Shown piece by piece: positions 36,701-49,160 of a stretch of DNA of 64,000 nucleotides (the first letter of the stretch is position 1; every line of letters begins with the position of its first letter). The DNA lies in assembly GCA_037039925.1 (NCBI GenBank), contig JAXRKP010001626.1:1-64000 (forward strand), in the 5' to 3' direction. Below the pieces are notes generated by a model. It was not told the DNA's origin and did not search any database. It saw only the letters and a list, made by a program, of their open reading frames with translations. Source of the stretch: Doris montereyensis. Its lineage: Eukaryota; Mollusca; Gastropoda; Nudibranchia; Dorididae. The position numbers and the translations under genes were made by a program.

Positions 36701-38922
36701 GTTAAAGGTATCGACAGATTCATTTGATCGATGCTACGAGCCATCTAGCAGACTTTCTAAATGAAAGTATCATTAGTTTCAATTTTAAACCAGGATTATA
36801 AGGAATTAATGTAGTCGGAGACTAATGTGTTGAAGGTATTGACATATGAATTTGCTTCATGCTATGATCAGTGATCAACGCCACGAGTCTATGATCACTG
36901 TTTGAGCATCAGGAAGCCATGATCATGAACAATCAAGTAATTCAGGCATAGTGGTAAACCTTCCTTAGTGTCTGTCAATCGGCAGCTGGTGCGCCCGTGA
37001 GACGGTTTTATAACATCTTCTAGTGTCTGGACCAATGAAATGACATTATTTGATCAGGTTGAATTTAGTGTGGATTGTTGTTTCCATGACATTCACCTCA
37101 TGATCAGACTGGGTTCTAAGGTGAACTGGGCTCAGTTAAGGGAGCAGACATAAGGAAAATCTGACGTGGACATTAATAGTGACTGGTGTTACGGAGGCGG
37201 GTTCTTAGGCTGACACTAATTTAGTGACTATGAAGTAGGCTTGATTATACAACTTTTATTTATTCTAACACCTATTGCAAAATTGAAATCTTAGTAGACC
37301 AAGTCCATTGTTATAAATGTGAGCCACTGGTCCGTGGGAAGGAGTACCACAGTCGGTTCATAATAAAGAGGGTTTAATTTCATGGGGTGAAATGAGAAGA
37401 TAGGGCTTAGTTTTTGTTGGGGATAAAGAAAGAAAATTTGACACCCTCATAAGGTGACAGTTGAAACTGAGACATCAGACAATAAGAGACTAACACATTG
37501 AGGGTGAGACATGAAGACTGAGACACAGTGAGACATGACCTAGCATTACATGGGATTACCATTTTGCCAAACAGATCGGAGTGAGGAACCTCAAGTATGA
37601 TAGCTCTTGAGAAAGCGTCCTTTCCTTGAAACTGTATATATATAGATGGAATACTTTGGTCCAGTAATATGTTACAAAGTGTTGAAACCAATGAATAATG
37701 AAAGACCCAACTTTAATCATCCTAATCGGACTTAGGGACAGTGACATTATTTGAAGATTTCTTCCTTTCAGTTGACTAGATCTGACTACATGTATAAATA
37801 CTAGATCTAAATGTAGGTAGAGTCCCAAGTATGAATACAAATTTGAACTGAGTTAAGGTCTGCTTAACCAATAAAAAACAACCCTGAAACACCTCTCGAC
37901 TAAGCAAGTGTAAAACCCTCTGGCAGATCCGAACAACTATGTTGCTTGGCAGAGTACCATAGGATTCAAGCAGTGCAAAAATCCCAAGTACTGACTGTAA
38001 ACGGCGACAAAGAAAGAAAATGGCCGCTGTTGGGAGTTACGCTCTTCAGGCTATTTCTAGATGGATTATTGTGTCCAAAAAGGTTTTCTTTCCAAAGATG
38101 GTTTGATATGTTAAATCTAGATCTAGATCTACTTCTCATTGAATTTTACTCTCAATATAAATAGATCTTGCTCTACCCCAGTATGGCCCTTCTCCCATTT
38201 TGACAGTGTGCCTGACTGGGTTGATAATAAGAATGTGTGTTTGCACAATGAGGTATTGGTCTTGCTGTGTCCCACTCAAATTGAAAAGAATGGAATCATC
38301 CTAGTTTGGCGTGGCCTGAATGAGACCAGATGATTGCCATGTGACCAAATTAAAATATGATTTTTTTTTGGATAGATTTTTTATTTGACAATGACCTGAT
38401 CAGATGTAACAGCGCTCCGTGAACTCGTAAAACTCTGCGGGAAACCTCATGCGAATTGGATCTCCGCTAGCCAACTGCATGTGGCCACCATCGGGTTGGC
38501 TATGCGAGCCGCCTTTCTAGTTCTAGTCTAGTGTTAAAGGAAGGAGTAGATCTCGATCTATATTTTGGACGTACTGAAAAACAGGAATTCCCGAACAGGA
38601 AAAATTTAGATAAAAAAGCTATAGAGAAGCTAAACGCTAGATTTCTAGATCTAGATACTTGTGTCAAGTAGATACGGGGCTTAGGCTAGTCTACCGCAGT
38701 GTGTCATGTCAGTGAAAGGGAGAGGGGGGGGGTAGTGTCTTGTTTTCGTCTTTCAACATGATTGCAATCCTTCGATGTAAAATGATTTAAAAGACACCTT
38801 CTTTCAGAAATTTGAGACAAGACGATCGAAAAATATCTAATCTGGAGGTCTTTAGTCTTGATACACAATATTGACAACAAAGTAAGCGATCAACTTACGT
38901 TTCCTCTCCTGTTCATCGCCAT
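30629..38922 (-). CDS. SF3B6: Splicing factor 3B subunit 6 (SF3b p14), complete, 4 exons
   Basis: RNA-recognition-motif subunit of the SF3b complex in U2 snRNP, which contacts the branch-point adenosine of introns. Exons on minus: 38922-38899 (MAMNRRGN), 35901-35783, 33155-33017 and 30718-30629 with stop TGA. Phases 0, 2 and 0 agree and all introns are GT/AG with GTAAG(T) donors. The protein is 123 residues; human SF3B6 is 125. One RRM fills residues 15-95: RNP2-like ILYVKNL, then [14 protein letters not shown], and the RNP1-like stretch GTAFVVYED. The family block [10 protein letters not shown] is intact and the C-terminus is Lys/Glu-rich ([14 protein letters not shown]). Intron 2 carries a Tc1/mariner-type element. 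Identification is certain; no lesions. Confidence 0.97.
30950..31815 (-). mobile_element. LINE 3' fragment with Cys/His tail, not RTE copy 1
   Basis: Minus strand, broken frames. Order: [20 protein letters not shown] (post-RT segment), then a stretch similar to the LINE block 'LRWLGH...PKEILY', then [16 protein letters not shown], and a C-terminal knuckle-like [14 protein letters not shown]. The C-x2-C-x4-H-SRIG tail is seen in LINE proteins whose C-terminus ends CHSRIGL-SH. It lies between SF3B6 exons 4 and 3 on the same strand and has a SINE family C fragment inserted near 31195-31260. Confidence 0.75.
31195..31260 (+). repeat. SINE family C fragment nested in LINE tail
   Basis: ATCACCGCCATGGTGGACAA and AAACAAACAAACAAA tail, opposite in direction to the LINE. 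Confidence 0.6.
31850..32040. repeat. Repeat with GACAATAAGTGACAA arms, copy 1
   Basis: CAGCAACTTGTTGGAATATG, then GGCGAAATATGACAATAAGT, then an inverted AAGTTGTCACTTAT. The ends form an inverted pair about 70 bp apart. The related motif pair recurs at 32255-32575, 44815-44945 and 59818-59930. Confidence 0.65.
32255..32575. repeat. Repeat with GACAATAAGTGACAA arms, copy 2
   Basis: Same CAGCAACTTGTTGGAATATG start as copy 1. The arm TGACAATAAGTGACAA at about 32431 is inverted as TTGTCACTTATTGTCATATT at about 32532. The middle contains TTGTTGTCTGACGAA and GTGTTTGTTCTGTCTTTA. Confidence 0.7.
33017..33155 (-). CDS. SF3B6: SF3B6 exon 3, RRM second half
   Basis: Acceptor ATTCAG, donor GTAAGT. Reads [20 protein letters not shown] then [20 protein letters not shown] and YYQSTR. 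Confidence 0.97.
33521..33542 (+). repeat. Poly-G tract
   Basis: About 20 consecutive G in SF3B6 intron 2, followed by GTGTCACATGG. Confidence 0.95.
34239..35316. mobile_element. Non-autonomous Tc1/mariner-type (Tigger/pogo-like) element
   Basis: Left end CAGTAGTATCTGGTTAAA (34239), right end inverted TTTAACCGAATACTACTG (35316), flanked on both sides by TA (34237-34238 and 35317-35318). Subterminal GTGCTCGG / GTAGCGTGCGTTTAA blocks are repeated in inverted order near 35200-35300. No transposase frame was found in the 1.08 kb, so it is non-autonomous. The TA duplication and CAGTAG...GGTTAA ends are typical of this superfamily. In SF3B6 intron 2. Confidence 0.82.
35530..35543 (+). promoter_or_regulatory. 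YY1-like motif in SF3B6 intron 2
   Basis: AAGATGGCGGCCAT matches the YY1 consensus well. It lies in an intron, so a regulatory role is only possible. Confidence 0.3.
35783..35901 (-). CDS. SF3B6: SF3B6 exon 2, RRM first half
   Basis: Acceptor CTCTAG, donor GTAAGT, phase 0 in and phase 2 out. Reads [19 protein letters not shown] then [20 protein letters not shown], almost identical to vertebrate SF3B6. Confidence 0.97.
36140..36960. repeat. GATC-rich unknown repeat with internal duplication
   Basis: Starts near AGTAGGACTGGGCATTGATC, is dense in TGATC words, and contains a duplication of about 135 bp period (36676-36750 against 36810-36885, both with AATGTAGTCG...TGTGTT). The GACTGGGCA start recalls hAT element ends, but no matching right end was found. 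In SF3B6 intron 1. Confidence 0.45.
38899..38922 (-). CDS. SF3B6: SF3B6 exon 1
   Basis: ATG then AMNRRGN and a GTAAGT donor, phase 0. The short Arg-containing N-terminus matches the family (human MAMQAAKRAN). Confidence 0.93.
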
Positions 38923-39014
38923 CTTGAAATTTTGACTGGCAATAAAAAAGAAGGAATCGAACCAAGTTTGACAAGTTTGGTTCTACTCGATTACATAATA
39001 TCAACTTCATTATT

Positions 39015-39022
39015 CGACGTCA
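39015..39022 (-). promoter_or_regulatory. CRE-like site upstream of SF3B6
   Basis: TGACGTCG on the minus strand, about 95 bp upstream of the SF3B6 ATG. A GGAAGGAAAAG stretch lies just beyond it. Plausible proximal promoter element. Confidence 0.35.
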
Positions 39023-39059
39023 CAAATTCTTCTTTTCCTTCCTATAGAAGCCACAATTT

Positions 39060-41310
39060 CATTTTTGAAGACATGTATGGCTTGTTGTGTTATGGTTAGA
39101 TCTATGTATTTTTAACGTTGTCCAAAATGTTTTTGAAGGGATTAAGGTTTTGGCACTCTTTGGCTGCTTCTGGCAAACTGTTCCACAGTCTAATTGTTGA
39201 CGGGAAACACGAGTATAAATGTCACGAAACCGAAGCTCGCCTGCACGAAACCGAATTTCAAATATCAAGTTTGCTCTCGCTTTGCGGCTGCACAGATAAC
39301 TAGTGAAGCGATGTCAAAATAATAGTTATGTACGAAAACCTGAAAACTTAAACATTAGTACTAATTACAGCTTTCAATAGAGACAAAGCGCACAATGACA
39401 TAGGTCATTTGGCGCTCTTCTCATGCACATGTCTATTATAGTATGTGTTTGGTAATGTGAGAAGCGTATTTGTTTGTTGTCTGAAACGGCACATGTTTGC
39501 TTCTTCTCTTTAAGAAAACTTTCCACTTTTTGTACATTAAACTTACGTGTATTAAAGTCATGTGTTTGTTTTGTTTCTCTTCGTGAAGTTTTCCACTTTT
39601 ATATGTTAACAATATTTTAGTTTAGCCACACTTTTGGTTGTGATGTACATGTGCGTACCGTGTGCATGTGCGATGTACATGTGCATCTATACTTATATTG
39701 TTCAATCACATGTTTCTTTTGTCTCATTTAGATCTAGTTAAGTTCAGATTTCCACTTTTTGCGCATTATAATTACTGCATGACTGTATTACATTTATCAT
39801 GTATGATGATTGTACTTAGACGAGTGCCAGCCCACTGAAATATGTTGTATGTATAGATCATGTTGTGAACTGTCGGTATGGCTTTTAATGGTGGGGAGGG
39901 TATGTCGGAAAGCAGTGTATGGTGGCTATGAGTATGAGCTGACACTGACACATTATATCGTTCCAGGTTCTAAGTGTGAGGAGCACAGGTGGAAATAACT
40001 GAAACAGATGATTCATTCAAACAGGCTGTGACTATTTATGGCGGGGGGGGGGACCACAGACCAAAAGACCAACCCCCACCCCCTAAAAAAAACCCAAAAC
40101 AAAACAAAAACACCCAACACTCAAACAAACCAAACAACAACTAAAAATTGAAAACAAGAAAAAAAAAAGCACTAAAAGTATATGCAGTTAGCTGAAGATT
40201 CAGTTTTATACGCAAGAAGTACATACACTTGTGTCCATAGATTTAAACCTACATTATGTATAGGCAAGCCATAAAGAAATGAGCCAAAATTCATTAAAAA
40301 ATTTTTTTTTTAATAACCTGCAAGGTGTTTTCAGGCGTTTGCGTGCTTGTCAGAAACTTTTGTTTGTTTCTTTGTTTGTTGTCAAACTCAATCCAAATTG
40401 TTGATTTAGCAAGACTGAGTATCGAATCTGGCACAGAGAAATGTTGATGCAAATTAAAAACAATCATTTAAAAAACAAATCTCAATACAAAACAATCCGA
40501 CAAAGTGATAGTCACCTAAGGTAAAGGAGTTCTAAAGAAGATCGGTAGGTCTCGTTGGCAAATTACGTCGTGTGTTCTCTGTTCATGGCGAGGCAATGAA
40601 TGCAGGTTAAGTTCTGTCTGGTGTTCAAGGTCTCTCCCCCCCCCCTCCCCTCTCCCTGGTCATTCCTTTCTCTTCGTCTCGTCCTTGTCCATATGGGGCT
40701 TCAACATAGTATTGCGTATCTGATTTATTTCAATTTGATGTCCTTATTTGCTCACCAAATCTAAGCAATTAACCAATTTTTTCTTTATAATTTAAATAAC
40801 TGACCAACTCAATTCTTGAGTGTTATTGTCAGTGTGCATGTTTTTGAATGTAATCCCAAACTGTTTAATCTAATCTGGATTTTAAAATGATGTCTTCAAT
40901 GCCGTTTTTAAAGTCGTCAGCGCTACTACCGGTACTGCTACTGCCCGCCGCTACTACTACTGCTACTACTCCAACTAAATCCAGGCCACAAAAAGAGAGA
41001 AAAAACCCAAAATCATCAAGTGGCAACAAAGATACTTTCCTTTATTTTTAAGTAAATCAATGTCATCCTCCTCATCTTGATGAGCAATTGCATCACAATA
41101 TTAATATTATGCTGGAGCAGCGCAACTGTTGGAAAAATGTTTTGTCACGTTGTGTTGCGACATTTACTTTTTTAATCTATGTAAAAGAGGTTTGGCTTTT
41201 TGAGGTATTACGGTACATGTAATGAAATTTATTTGCTGCAAGGACAACCGTAATTAATTGGGCATAATTTTGTCGCAGCACATAAAAACCAGCAAACTAT
41301 CATTCTTGGC
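39060..41310. other. Intergenic DNA upstream of SF3B6
   Basis: No gene recognised. It contains poly-G near 40042, an A/C-rich stretch at 40065-40170, poly-C near 40637 and short CTACTGCTACTACT runs near 40925-40970. Confidence 0.5.
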
Positions 41311-41319
41311 TGTCCATTT

Positions 41320-42120
41320 GATGGAACACCAACCTGTCGAGTATTTTCTGAAATTTATCAATATTTCCAGTCACACAGGGCAGTGTTTTTATGACACTCT
41401 GCTTTAATACTTGTTAGATCAAAACATCAACTTGGAAAATTGCCGTGGTCAGACAATTATGATAATGCCAGCAGTGTGTCTGGCATGAACTTAGAAGCAC
41501 TCTTGAAAAACAAGAATAATTTAGTGGACTACAATGTTCCTTGTACTGCCCACTCTTTGAATCTAGTTGGTCAGTCAGCTATGGATTGTTGTGATGAAAA
41601 AATTCCATCGTTTTGAATGATAACAGCCCCTGATTATGATTACATTCTTTAAATTTCTTTGTAGTAAAACTGTAGCATCAACACATTTTTTGGGCGTCCC
41701 ATTGACCCAATTTAAGAGCAACCTGAATGCCCTATTCCAAAACACCCACCGGATGCTCGATGGTATGTGCAAACTGATGCTGATGCCACAGAAGCAGTTT
41801 TCAGGGGTAAGACCAATTTTAAAGCGTTCTCCGGGAATCTCTAGGGATACTACTTAGAATGGCAGCTCACGACATGAAGCAGGTGGATTGGCTAAAAACT
41901 TAGATACCATAAAAATGTCCCTAATGTGTGAATATTGGAATTACACTTTGCTGCGCTTCAACCGCAGTTTGCTGCAAAGTCTCATCATCAAATTAACAAC
42001 AGCTATTGCTCTCCTGAAGAGCTTGGATTAACTCTTCCATGAATGCAGAGAGAAGTTTGACTTTTTTGAGCACCAGGCACTTGATCATTATAGTAACAGC
42101 ATAATATTATACAAATCTGA
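41320..42120 (+). pseudogene. hAT-family transposase relic (ZMYM1/DUF4371-like)
   Basis: Readable blocks on +: EHQPVEYFLKF, SSHTGQCFYDTLL, a stop, then NINLENCRGQ, a frame change, YDNASSVSGMNLEALLKN, and YNVPCTAHSLNLVGQSAMDC, followed by a weaker ASTHF block near 41660. The order SSHTG - NCRGQ-YDNA-MSG - CxAHSLNLVG is the signature of hAT transposases of the kind found in ZMYM1-like proteins. Stops and at least one frameshift make it dead. No inverted ends were found. Confidence 0.85.
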
Positions 42121-42214
42121 AAGTCAGCGAGTACCAAACGTGTCAGCGATGGAAATGCCACACATCTATTTATCTCTAATTAATTGATACTAACTGCTCA
42201 TTAGACCTTCATGG

Positions 42215-42395
42215 CCCGTAAATGGTGGACTTGAGTTCCCGTTTGCATCTGGGTTGATAAAGTTGACAGAGAAAATGTGTGTTAAGTGTATTTCCCAATA
42301 AATTCACCATCATCCAAACACAGCATTGCCAGGATTATAATCCAGGACCAAATCTGGCAGTCCCCACCACTGTGATACCAATGCCACAATGGTAA
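42215..42395 (-). repeat. Degenerate tRNA-derived SINE family A copy
   Basis: On minus: TGGCATTGGTATCACAGTGG head, B-box region TGGATTATAATCCTGGCAAT, then a body fading out near CCAGATGCAAACGGG. Confidence 0.55.
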
Positions 42396-42399
42396 ACAA

Positions 42400-44800
42400 A
42401 CAATTGATTATTTAATAAGCGCATGTGATCAATGACTATGTCTGAAGGATTGACAGCATAATTATGAAAACAAATCTCATTACATAGTAATTTATGCTTT
42501 AATTTAAATATAAACATAAGCTGGAGAGACTTGTCCCATTCTTGGATTATGTATGGATTAAAAAGGTAGCATTGATGGGATTTAAATTAACTTAATTTTT
42601 TTAACAATGAATTTTAGGCCTAGGCCAATGGGAGTAGTTACCAGAGTTAGATATACAGTAACCTATACAAGATCAGCAAGTATGGGAAATAGCAAGAAAA
42701 AAGTATATTTGTTTTTGTCCTAATTACACATACCATAATTATGGAAAGTTCCAAATCCATATTATTACTATTAATTACTATCTTCATTGTTCAAGTGACT
42801 GGGTATTATTGCAGTTGCATAGAGCTTTTTAAGCACTTTGCGGGGATGCTGTGAAGTTTTTGCAATATTTTCTCTATAGCAATAAATGTGCCCTTACCTA
42901 ATGATATCATCTAGAAATTTCAACTGCTTTCCATTTCGGCACCTTTGCTTTGACTTGATACACCACTTTAATATAAGAAAAGCCCAAACATAAATTATTT
43001 TTTTTTTTTAGCAAATATTATTGTAAGACCAAGCACATTGAAAAAACAAGCCCAAATTCTAGGATTTGGTCGAAGAAAAGTCAATCTGACAACCTTGCCT
43101 TCGATCAACACAAAGTGTAGACTTAGATCTAATACCGCACTGAATGGTGAGGAGAGTGGTGAGGCCTTGAAATTCAAATATAATGAAATTAAAACCTTGT
43201 ATTATTAAAACTTCTCATTATCCACAGAAAATGGTCTGACTACAAAAATAATGTTCTGACTTTATTAGACGATTTTTAAACACAGTACTTTTCAAGAACT
43301 CTGGCAACAAAAATATGGTTTACTTATTCATAGATATAAATTTTGTATACAATGACAGAAATTATGAAAGACTAAGACAAACACACTCCACATGACATTG
43401 AAAAATAATTTATTAAATAAATAAAACTCTGAAAATATAATTTTCATCAAAGCGTTTCTTGAAATATGAAATTAAAATGAAACAAGCTGCCAAATGGAAC
43501 AAAAGGTACCATCAACATGTTTTAAAACAATCATCTTGGTTTTCATGAAAAAGTTTCCTTATTCTTTAATGCAATTGCAATCTTTACTTGCATGTTTCAT
43601 AAAAAAAAATCACAGAGACCACGATCCATATAAAGTGTACAACAATGTGTACTTCAAGGAATATCAGGCAATTAGAGATCACAAAAATCTATATCCTTTC
43701 ATTGACCCTCCCACTGAAGGCCTGTGGATAGTTGTCTTACTTCGCATTAAGATCACTCATATAGTGGATTGGGGAAATTTCAATGAAACTATTGAAACGA
43801 ACAAATAAAATTTCCTGAAGGCAGTTACAGCCAATATTACTGATATTTCACAGGAGTTATTACTTTCATTTATGTGTTGGACATTCAACCCGTGGTGATT
43901 TTCAATTTACTTTTACGGCAACTGTGTCAGTGTGACTGAACCAATTTGTATAATTTTCTCTGGAGTAACTCCCAAAGTCGGGCACACGCTATTACTATCC
44001 CTGACCCTTCACTATCCTCTACCCTACCCCATCCGTCCCCCCCACAAAACTATCCCACCCTAACCCTGCCCCCCACCCTTCCTATCCCGGGCAAAATTGG
44101 GTCCTCTGGTGGTTCACACCCCGTGTGCCCATCTATGGTAGCGTACTCAATGGTAGACATCTTTGCACACTTTAAAAATTTTTTTTTTTTTTTTTACGTT
44201 GACCATTTACCGGAAACAACTTTGCGCACGTTTTCTTACCATTACGGAATAGACCCTATTTTATCACCAAGGAGAAAATACTTCAGACTTCGATAACTTG
44301 AAAGCATCAGCTAGTGCTAACTGGCATTTTTTGAAATTTCAGATAAGTTGTTTACTCTCTTCCCTTATTGCATCGATAAATTTGTAATTTATATACATTT
44401 CGCATTTTCAGTGTAAATTTTTGCCTTGATTGATACTTCCTTTCATTCATTCTCTATCATTTCTTCTTTCTAGACCCAGTGAGATATAGATCTAGTCTTA
44501 TATTTATCCTATTTTTTCGTTCTTGTTTCCCATACTCACACGTCTCTCTCTCCCTTTCTTTCTTCCCTGCCTTTTTTCTTTCTTTTTTCTCTCTCTCTCT
44601 CTCTATTTCTCTCCTCTCTATCTCCTTCTCACCTTTTATTACTTACTTATTTTCATATTTTTATTTCATTCTAGATCTGAACCTTCCACTCTCACTCATT
44701 CTTCACACCCCCTCTGCTACGTTTCTGTGTTTTTCTTTCTTTCTTTCTCCTTTCTGTTTTTTTTCTGACATCACATTGTGTAATGCCTGAGGTAGTACTT
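42400..44800. other. Intergenic DNA with a few repeats
   Basis: No gene recognised. It holds a SINE family C 3' part (43730-43810), a TAAC/CCC-rich stretch (43990-44100) and a pyrimidine-rich tract (44540-44640). Confidence 0.5.
43730..43810 (+). repeat. SINE family C 3' fragment
   Basis: GATCACTCATATAGTGGATT, GGGGAAATTTCAATGAAAC and a GAACAAATAAA tail. Confidence 0.55.
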
Positions 44801-44814
44801 AGATCTAGATTCTA

Positions 44815-44945
44815 GATATATCTCGTTTGTTGTCTGACGAAGGGTTATACCCGAAACGTCACGTGTTTGTTCTGTCTTTATTAGTGGAGTTGTCACTTAT
44901 TGTCATATTTCGCCTTTGACTTCACTCCACTGTGGCTCCTTCGTA
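44815..44945 (+). repeat. Repeat with TTGTCTGACGAAGGGTTATA, complete arm
   Basis: Contains TTGTCTGACGAAGGGTTATA, CCCGAAACGTCACGTG and the arm GTTGTCACTTATTGTCATAT, ending TTCGCCTTTGACTTCACTCC. The inverse copy is at 59818-59930. Confidence 0.75.
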
Positions 44946-46435
<1,490 letters not shown>

Positions 46436-46701
46436 TTGAGAGAGAAGAGAGAAATTGAAAAATAAAACTTAATTCAGGTAAGTGACAGGTGCTTATCTAA
46501 AACTTTGATGGATTCAAAAGCTCAAGGATCAACTTTTCTTCAATCTCTCATCATCTGACTTTGCTATAATGTTACATCACTACTTATTTTCTTATAAAAT
46601 GTGATTGACTTGACAGTATTCACCTCTGTTATTTTTACTTTTTTCTTTTACTGTTGTTTAATAATTACTCTTAAGCACATCTCTTTTTTGTTTTTGTTCT
46701 G

Positions 46702-47010
46702 GGGACTTGGTAGTCCAGAGGCAAGGTGTCGGCGTCTCGACCAAAAGGTAGTGGGTTCCAGCCCCGCCAAGGATTGAAAAATGTTCTCAAGTTTTTTCGA
46801 GCAAAATCTACCCCATCCCCTGATCCAGGTAGGTGGATAGATACCTAGTCCCATCGGAGACGGACAATAAAACAAAGGTCTTGAGTGCAGATCACAACAC
46901 TCTGTGCATGTGAAAGATCCCTTGGCTATTTACAGGGCAGTCCGGGGAAATTAAAAATCTAACCAAAAACCATGAGATCACCTTAGTTGTGGATGTTAAA
47001 TCAATCAAAT
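46702..47010 (+). repeat. tRNA-derived SINE family B, full copy
   Basis: tRNA-like head GGGGACTTGGTAGTCCAGAG with B-box-like GGGTTCCAGCC, body CCAGGTAGGTGGATAGATAC, GTGCATGTGAAAGATCCCTT, and 3' end CATGAGATCACCTTAGTTG followed by an A-rich tail. Unrelated in sequence to family A. Confidence 0.85.
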
Positions 47011-47039
47011 AAAAAAACAAAAAAATCTTTTCTCTCTCT

Positions 47040-47785
47040 CTCTCTCTCCATACAAGCCAAAATAAAGAGATCATAACTTGTCCCTTATCCATACCTTCCT
47101 CTGCCTACCACAGGAAATGACGACAGACTTAGTACTGGGCCTGGTTTTCTCTCACTTCTAGGTCTGTTTGGCAAAATATCTGTGAAAGTTTAAACAAAAT
47201 CCACCTTTAAGAATGACAACGAAATTCCATTACCATTTTTGTGTGTGTATGAAATGTGAAAATTAGTCTACATAAAAAGCATGAAATAAATATTTCTTGT
47301 TCAAATTTGTACAAAGAAGAACAATGACCCAGTCCAAAGGTATTCGGGATAAACAAAACAGTCAACTTTTAATGCTGAGCGGAAACACAAAATTCCAAAG
47401 GTCGGTGAAAATGTGAAATCCAAGTAGAGAGGATAAGATAAGTGACAAAGTTGACTTGAAACGGCTCTGTCACAAAGAGGAAAATAATGGGACAAAATTG
47501 AGTGTCATGACAGCTGTTGAGCGCAGTGCAGTAAGTAAAGCAGACTGAGAAAAGTTTTGTTCTTTAAATGTTACTCAATTTAGAAACAATGTTGTTCACC
47601 TTGCACTTTGTAGAGATGCGATGCAATAAAGTTACAATTTACGGTGACAGGCATCTAATGAGGAACCACTACAAAGTATGGCAGTTCAATCCCAATCTTA
47701 CACAATTAAGAATGAATTTTAACTGAGCAAAGAAAATCACCTAAAATGACTTCATTAAACTTTGGCAAGTCTTATTCGGGTGGAT
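47040..47785. other. Intergenic DNA after SINE B
   Basis: A short CT tract, then AT-rich DNA with no recognised feature. Confidence 0.4.
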
Positions 47786-47789
47786 TAAT

Positions 47790-49160
47790 CTTAGACGACG
47801 ACTCACAAATAGCATGAAAGGTTACGATGCAATCAATGACCGCATATTGGTGATCAGATTGAACACAAAGCCAGCTTCCTTGAATACTATTCAAGTATCT
47901 ATATATCCTATCTCAAGAAGACAGAAGAAGAAATAGAATCATTTCACAATGACTTGCTAAATAGTAAAAGACAAAGTACCAGGGTGACCAAAAGAGGAGT
48001 TTTCACTATCACGGAGACCTTCATGCCAAAGTTTTAGAAGGTGAAGACAAGGAATGTGAAATAAGAACCCATGGCTTAGGAAACAGAAACAACAGAGGCG
48101 ATAAGCTTGCAAATTTCTGCAAAGCCAATGATCTTGTTCTTACAAAATACCCTTTTGAAAAGCCATCAAGAAGGAGGTACACTTGGATGTTACCTGACAC
48201 GACAAGACACAAACTGTGACTACATTACGATACATAAATCTTGGAGAAGCACTGACATGAACTAAAAAACCAGGTCAGGTATGGACTGTGACACAGATTA
48301 CACTCTGGTGACCATGAAGCTTAGAATGAAAGTGAACAAGCAAGATAAGCAAAAAAAACCCAAGTGAGATACAACCTAGATAAGCTTAAAGATCCAGAAA
48401 TCAAAAGCCAGTTTGAATTAGCAATCACTGTTCACTGTTTGGGAGACTGGACAGCAAATGAGACAGTACCAAACTAAATCTGGCAAGACATGACATCCCC
48501 CCCCCCCCCCCCCAACAGAAACAGCTGAAGAAAAGCTTGGGGGAGAAAAAGGGTAAACCATCAAAAACATATCTGAAAAGATTTAAACCTATGAAAAGAA
48601 AAAACCAAACCCACAAAAACAATGACAAAGCTGAATACAAATGACTTAGAAAACCAAGAAGAGAACATGTAGAATGCTAAAAAAACCCAACAGAAGCAAG
48701 CTCTGAGTGAAAGAAAGCGATGAAATTAATAAAAAAAAACTAACGACTATCAACTCTCAATCTCAAGCTAAGAGTCTTAGCATGAACATCAAAGAAGGTA
48801 AAACCCTAACAGAAACAAAAGATGTTCTGTATAGATGGGGAGTACCTTGAGAACTCAAAATTAGAATTCTGAAATGTCTAATTTGGCCAGTAGTTTGTAT
48901 GGGCATTAAGAAAAGATGATGAAAGTTGAATCCAAGCAGCAGAAATGCGGATTTACAGAAGACTGCTTTGTGTTAAGTGGACTGACAAAAGAACGAATGG
49001 AAGTGTTCTGAAAAAAGATGGCATACAACGTCTAATACTCTCTGAGATCAGCAAAAGAAGGCGCAAGTACCTTGGTCATGCAAATAGAAACGTAAAAGCA
49101 CACCTAATGACAACACTTTTACAGGGCAAAGGAGAGACTAAAAGAAAGACAAGATAAGAG
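47790..49160 (+). mobile_element. RTE-like LINE, RT core deleted
   Basis: Plus strand, broken frames. Endonuclease middle DAINDRILVIRLNTKP (47810), a degenerate GDF-AKV region near 48000, HGLGNRNNRGDKLANFCKAN (48075), KYPFEKPSRRRYTWMLPD (48150), endonuclease end MDCDTDYTLVTMKLRMKVNK (48280), RYNLDKLKDPEI (48370), GKTLTETKDVLYRWG (48800), then directly the C-terminal IYRRLLCVKWTDKRTNGSVL and RRKYLGHANRNVK (48948-49157). The palm/fingers RT domain, normally several hundred residues, is missing between about 48840 and 48930. Confidence 0.85.
48497..48514 (+). repeat. Poly-C tract inside LINE relic
   Basis: About 17 C interrupting the LINE linker region. Confidence 0.9.

Noticed and set aside
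44838..44890. Hammerhead ribozyme core (CTGACGA ... GAAA) in the TTGTCTGACGAAGGG repeat
   Set aside because: The core words fit CUGANGA and GAAA and a short stem III can be drawn, but I cannot pair stem I with the flanking bases, and stem II is off by one. No functional fold is supported.
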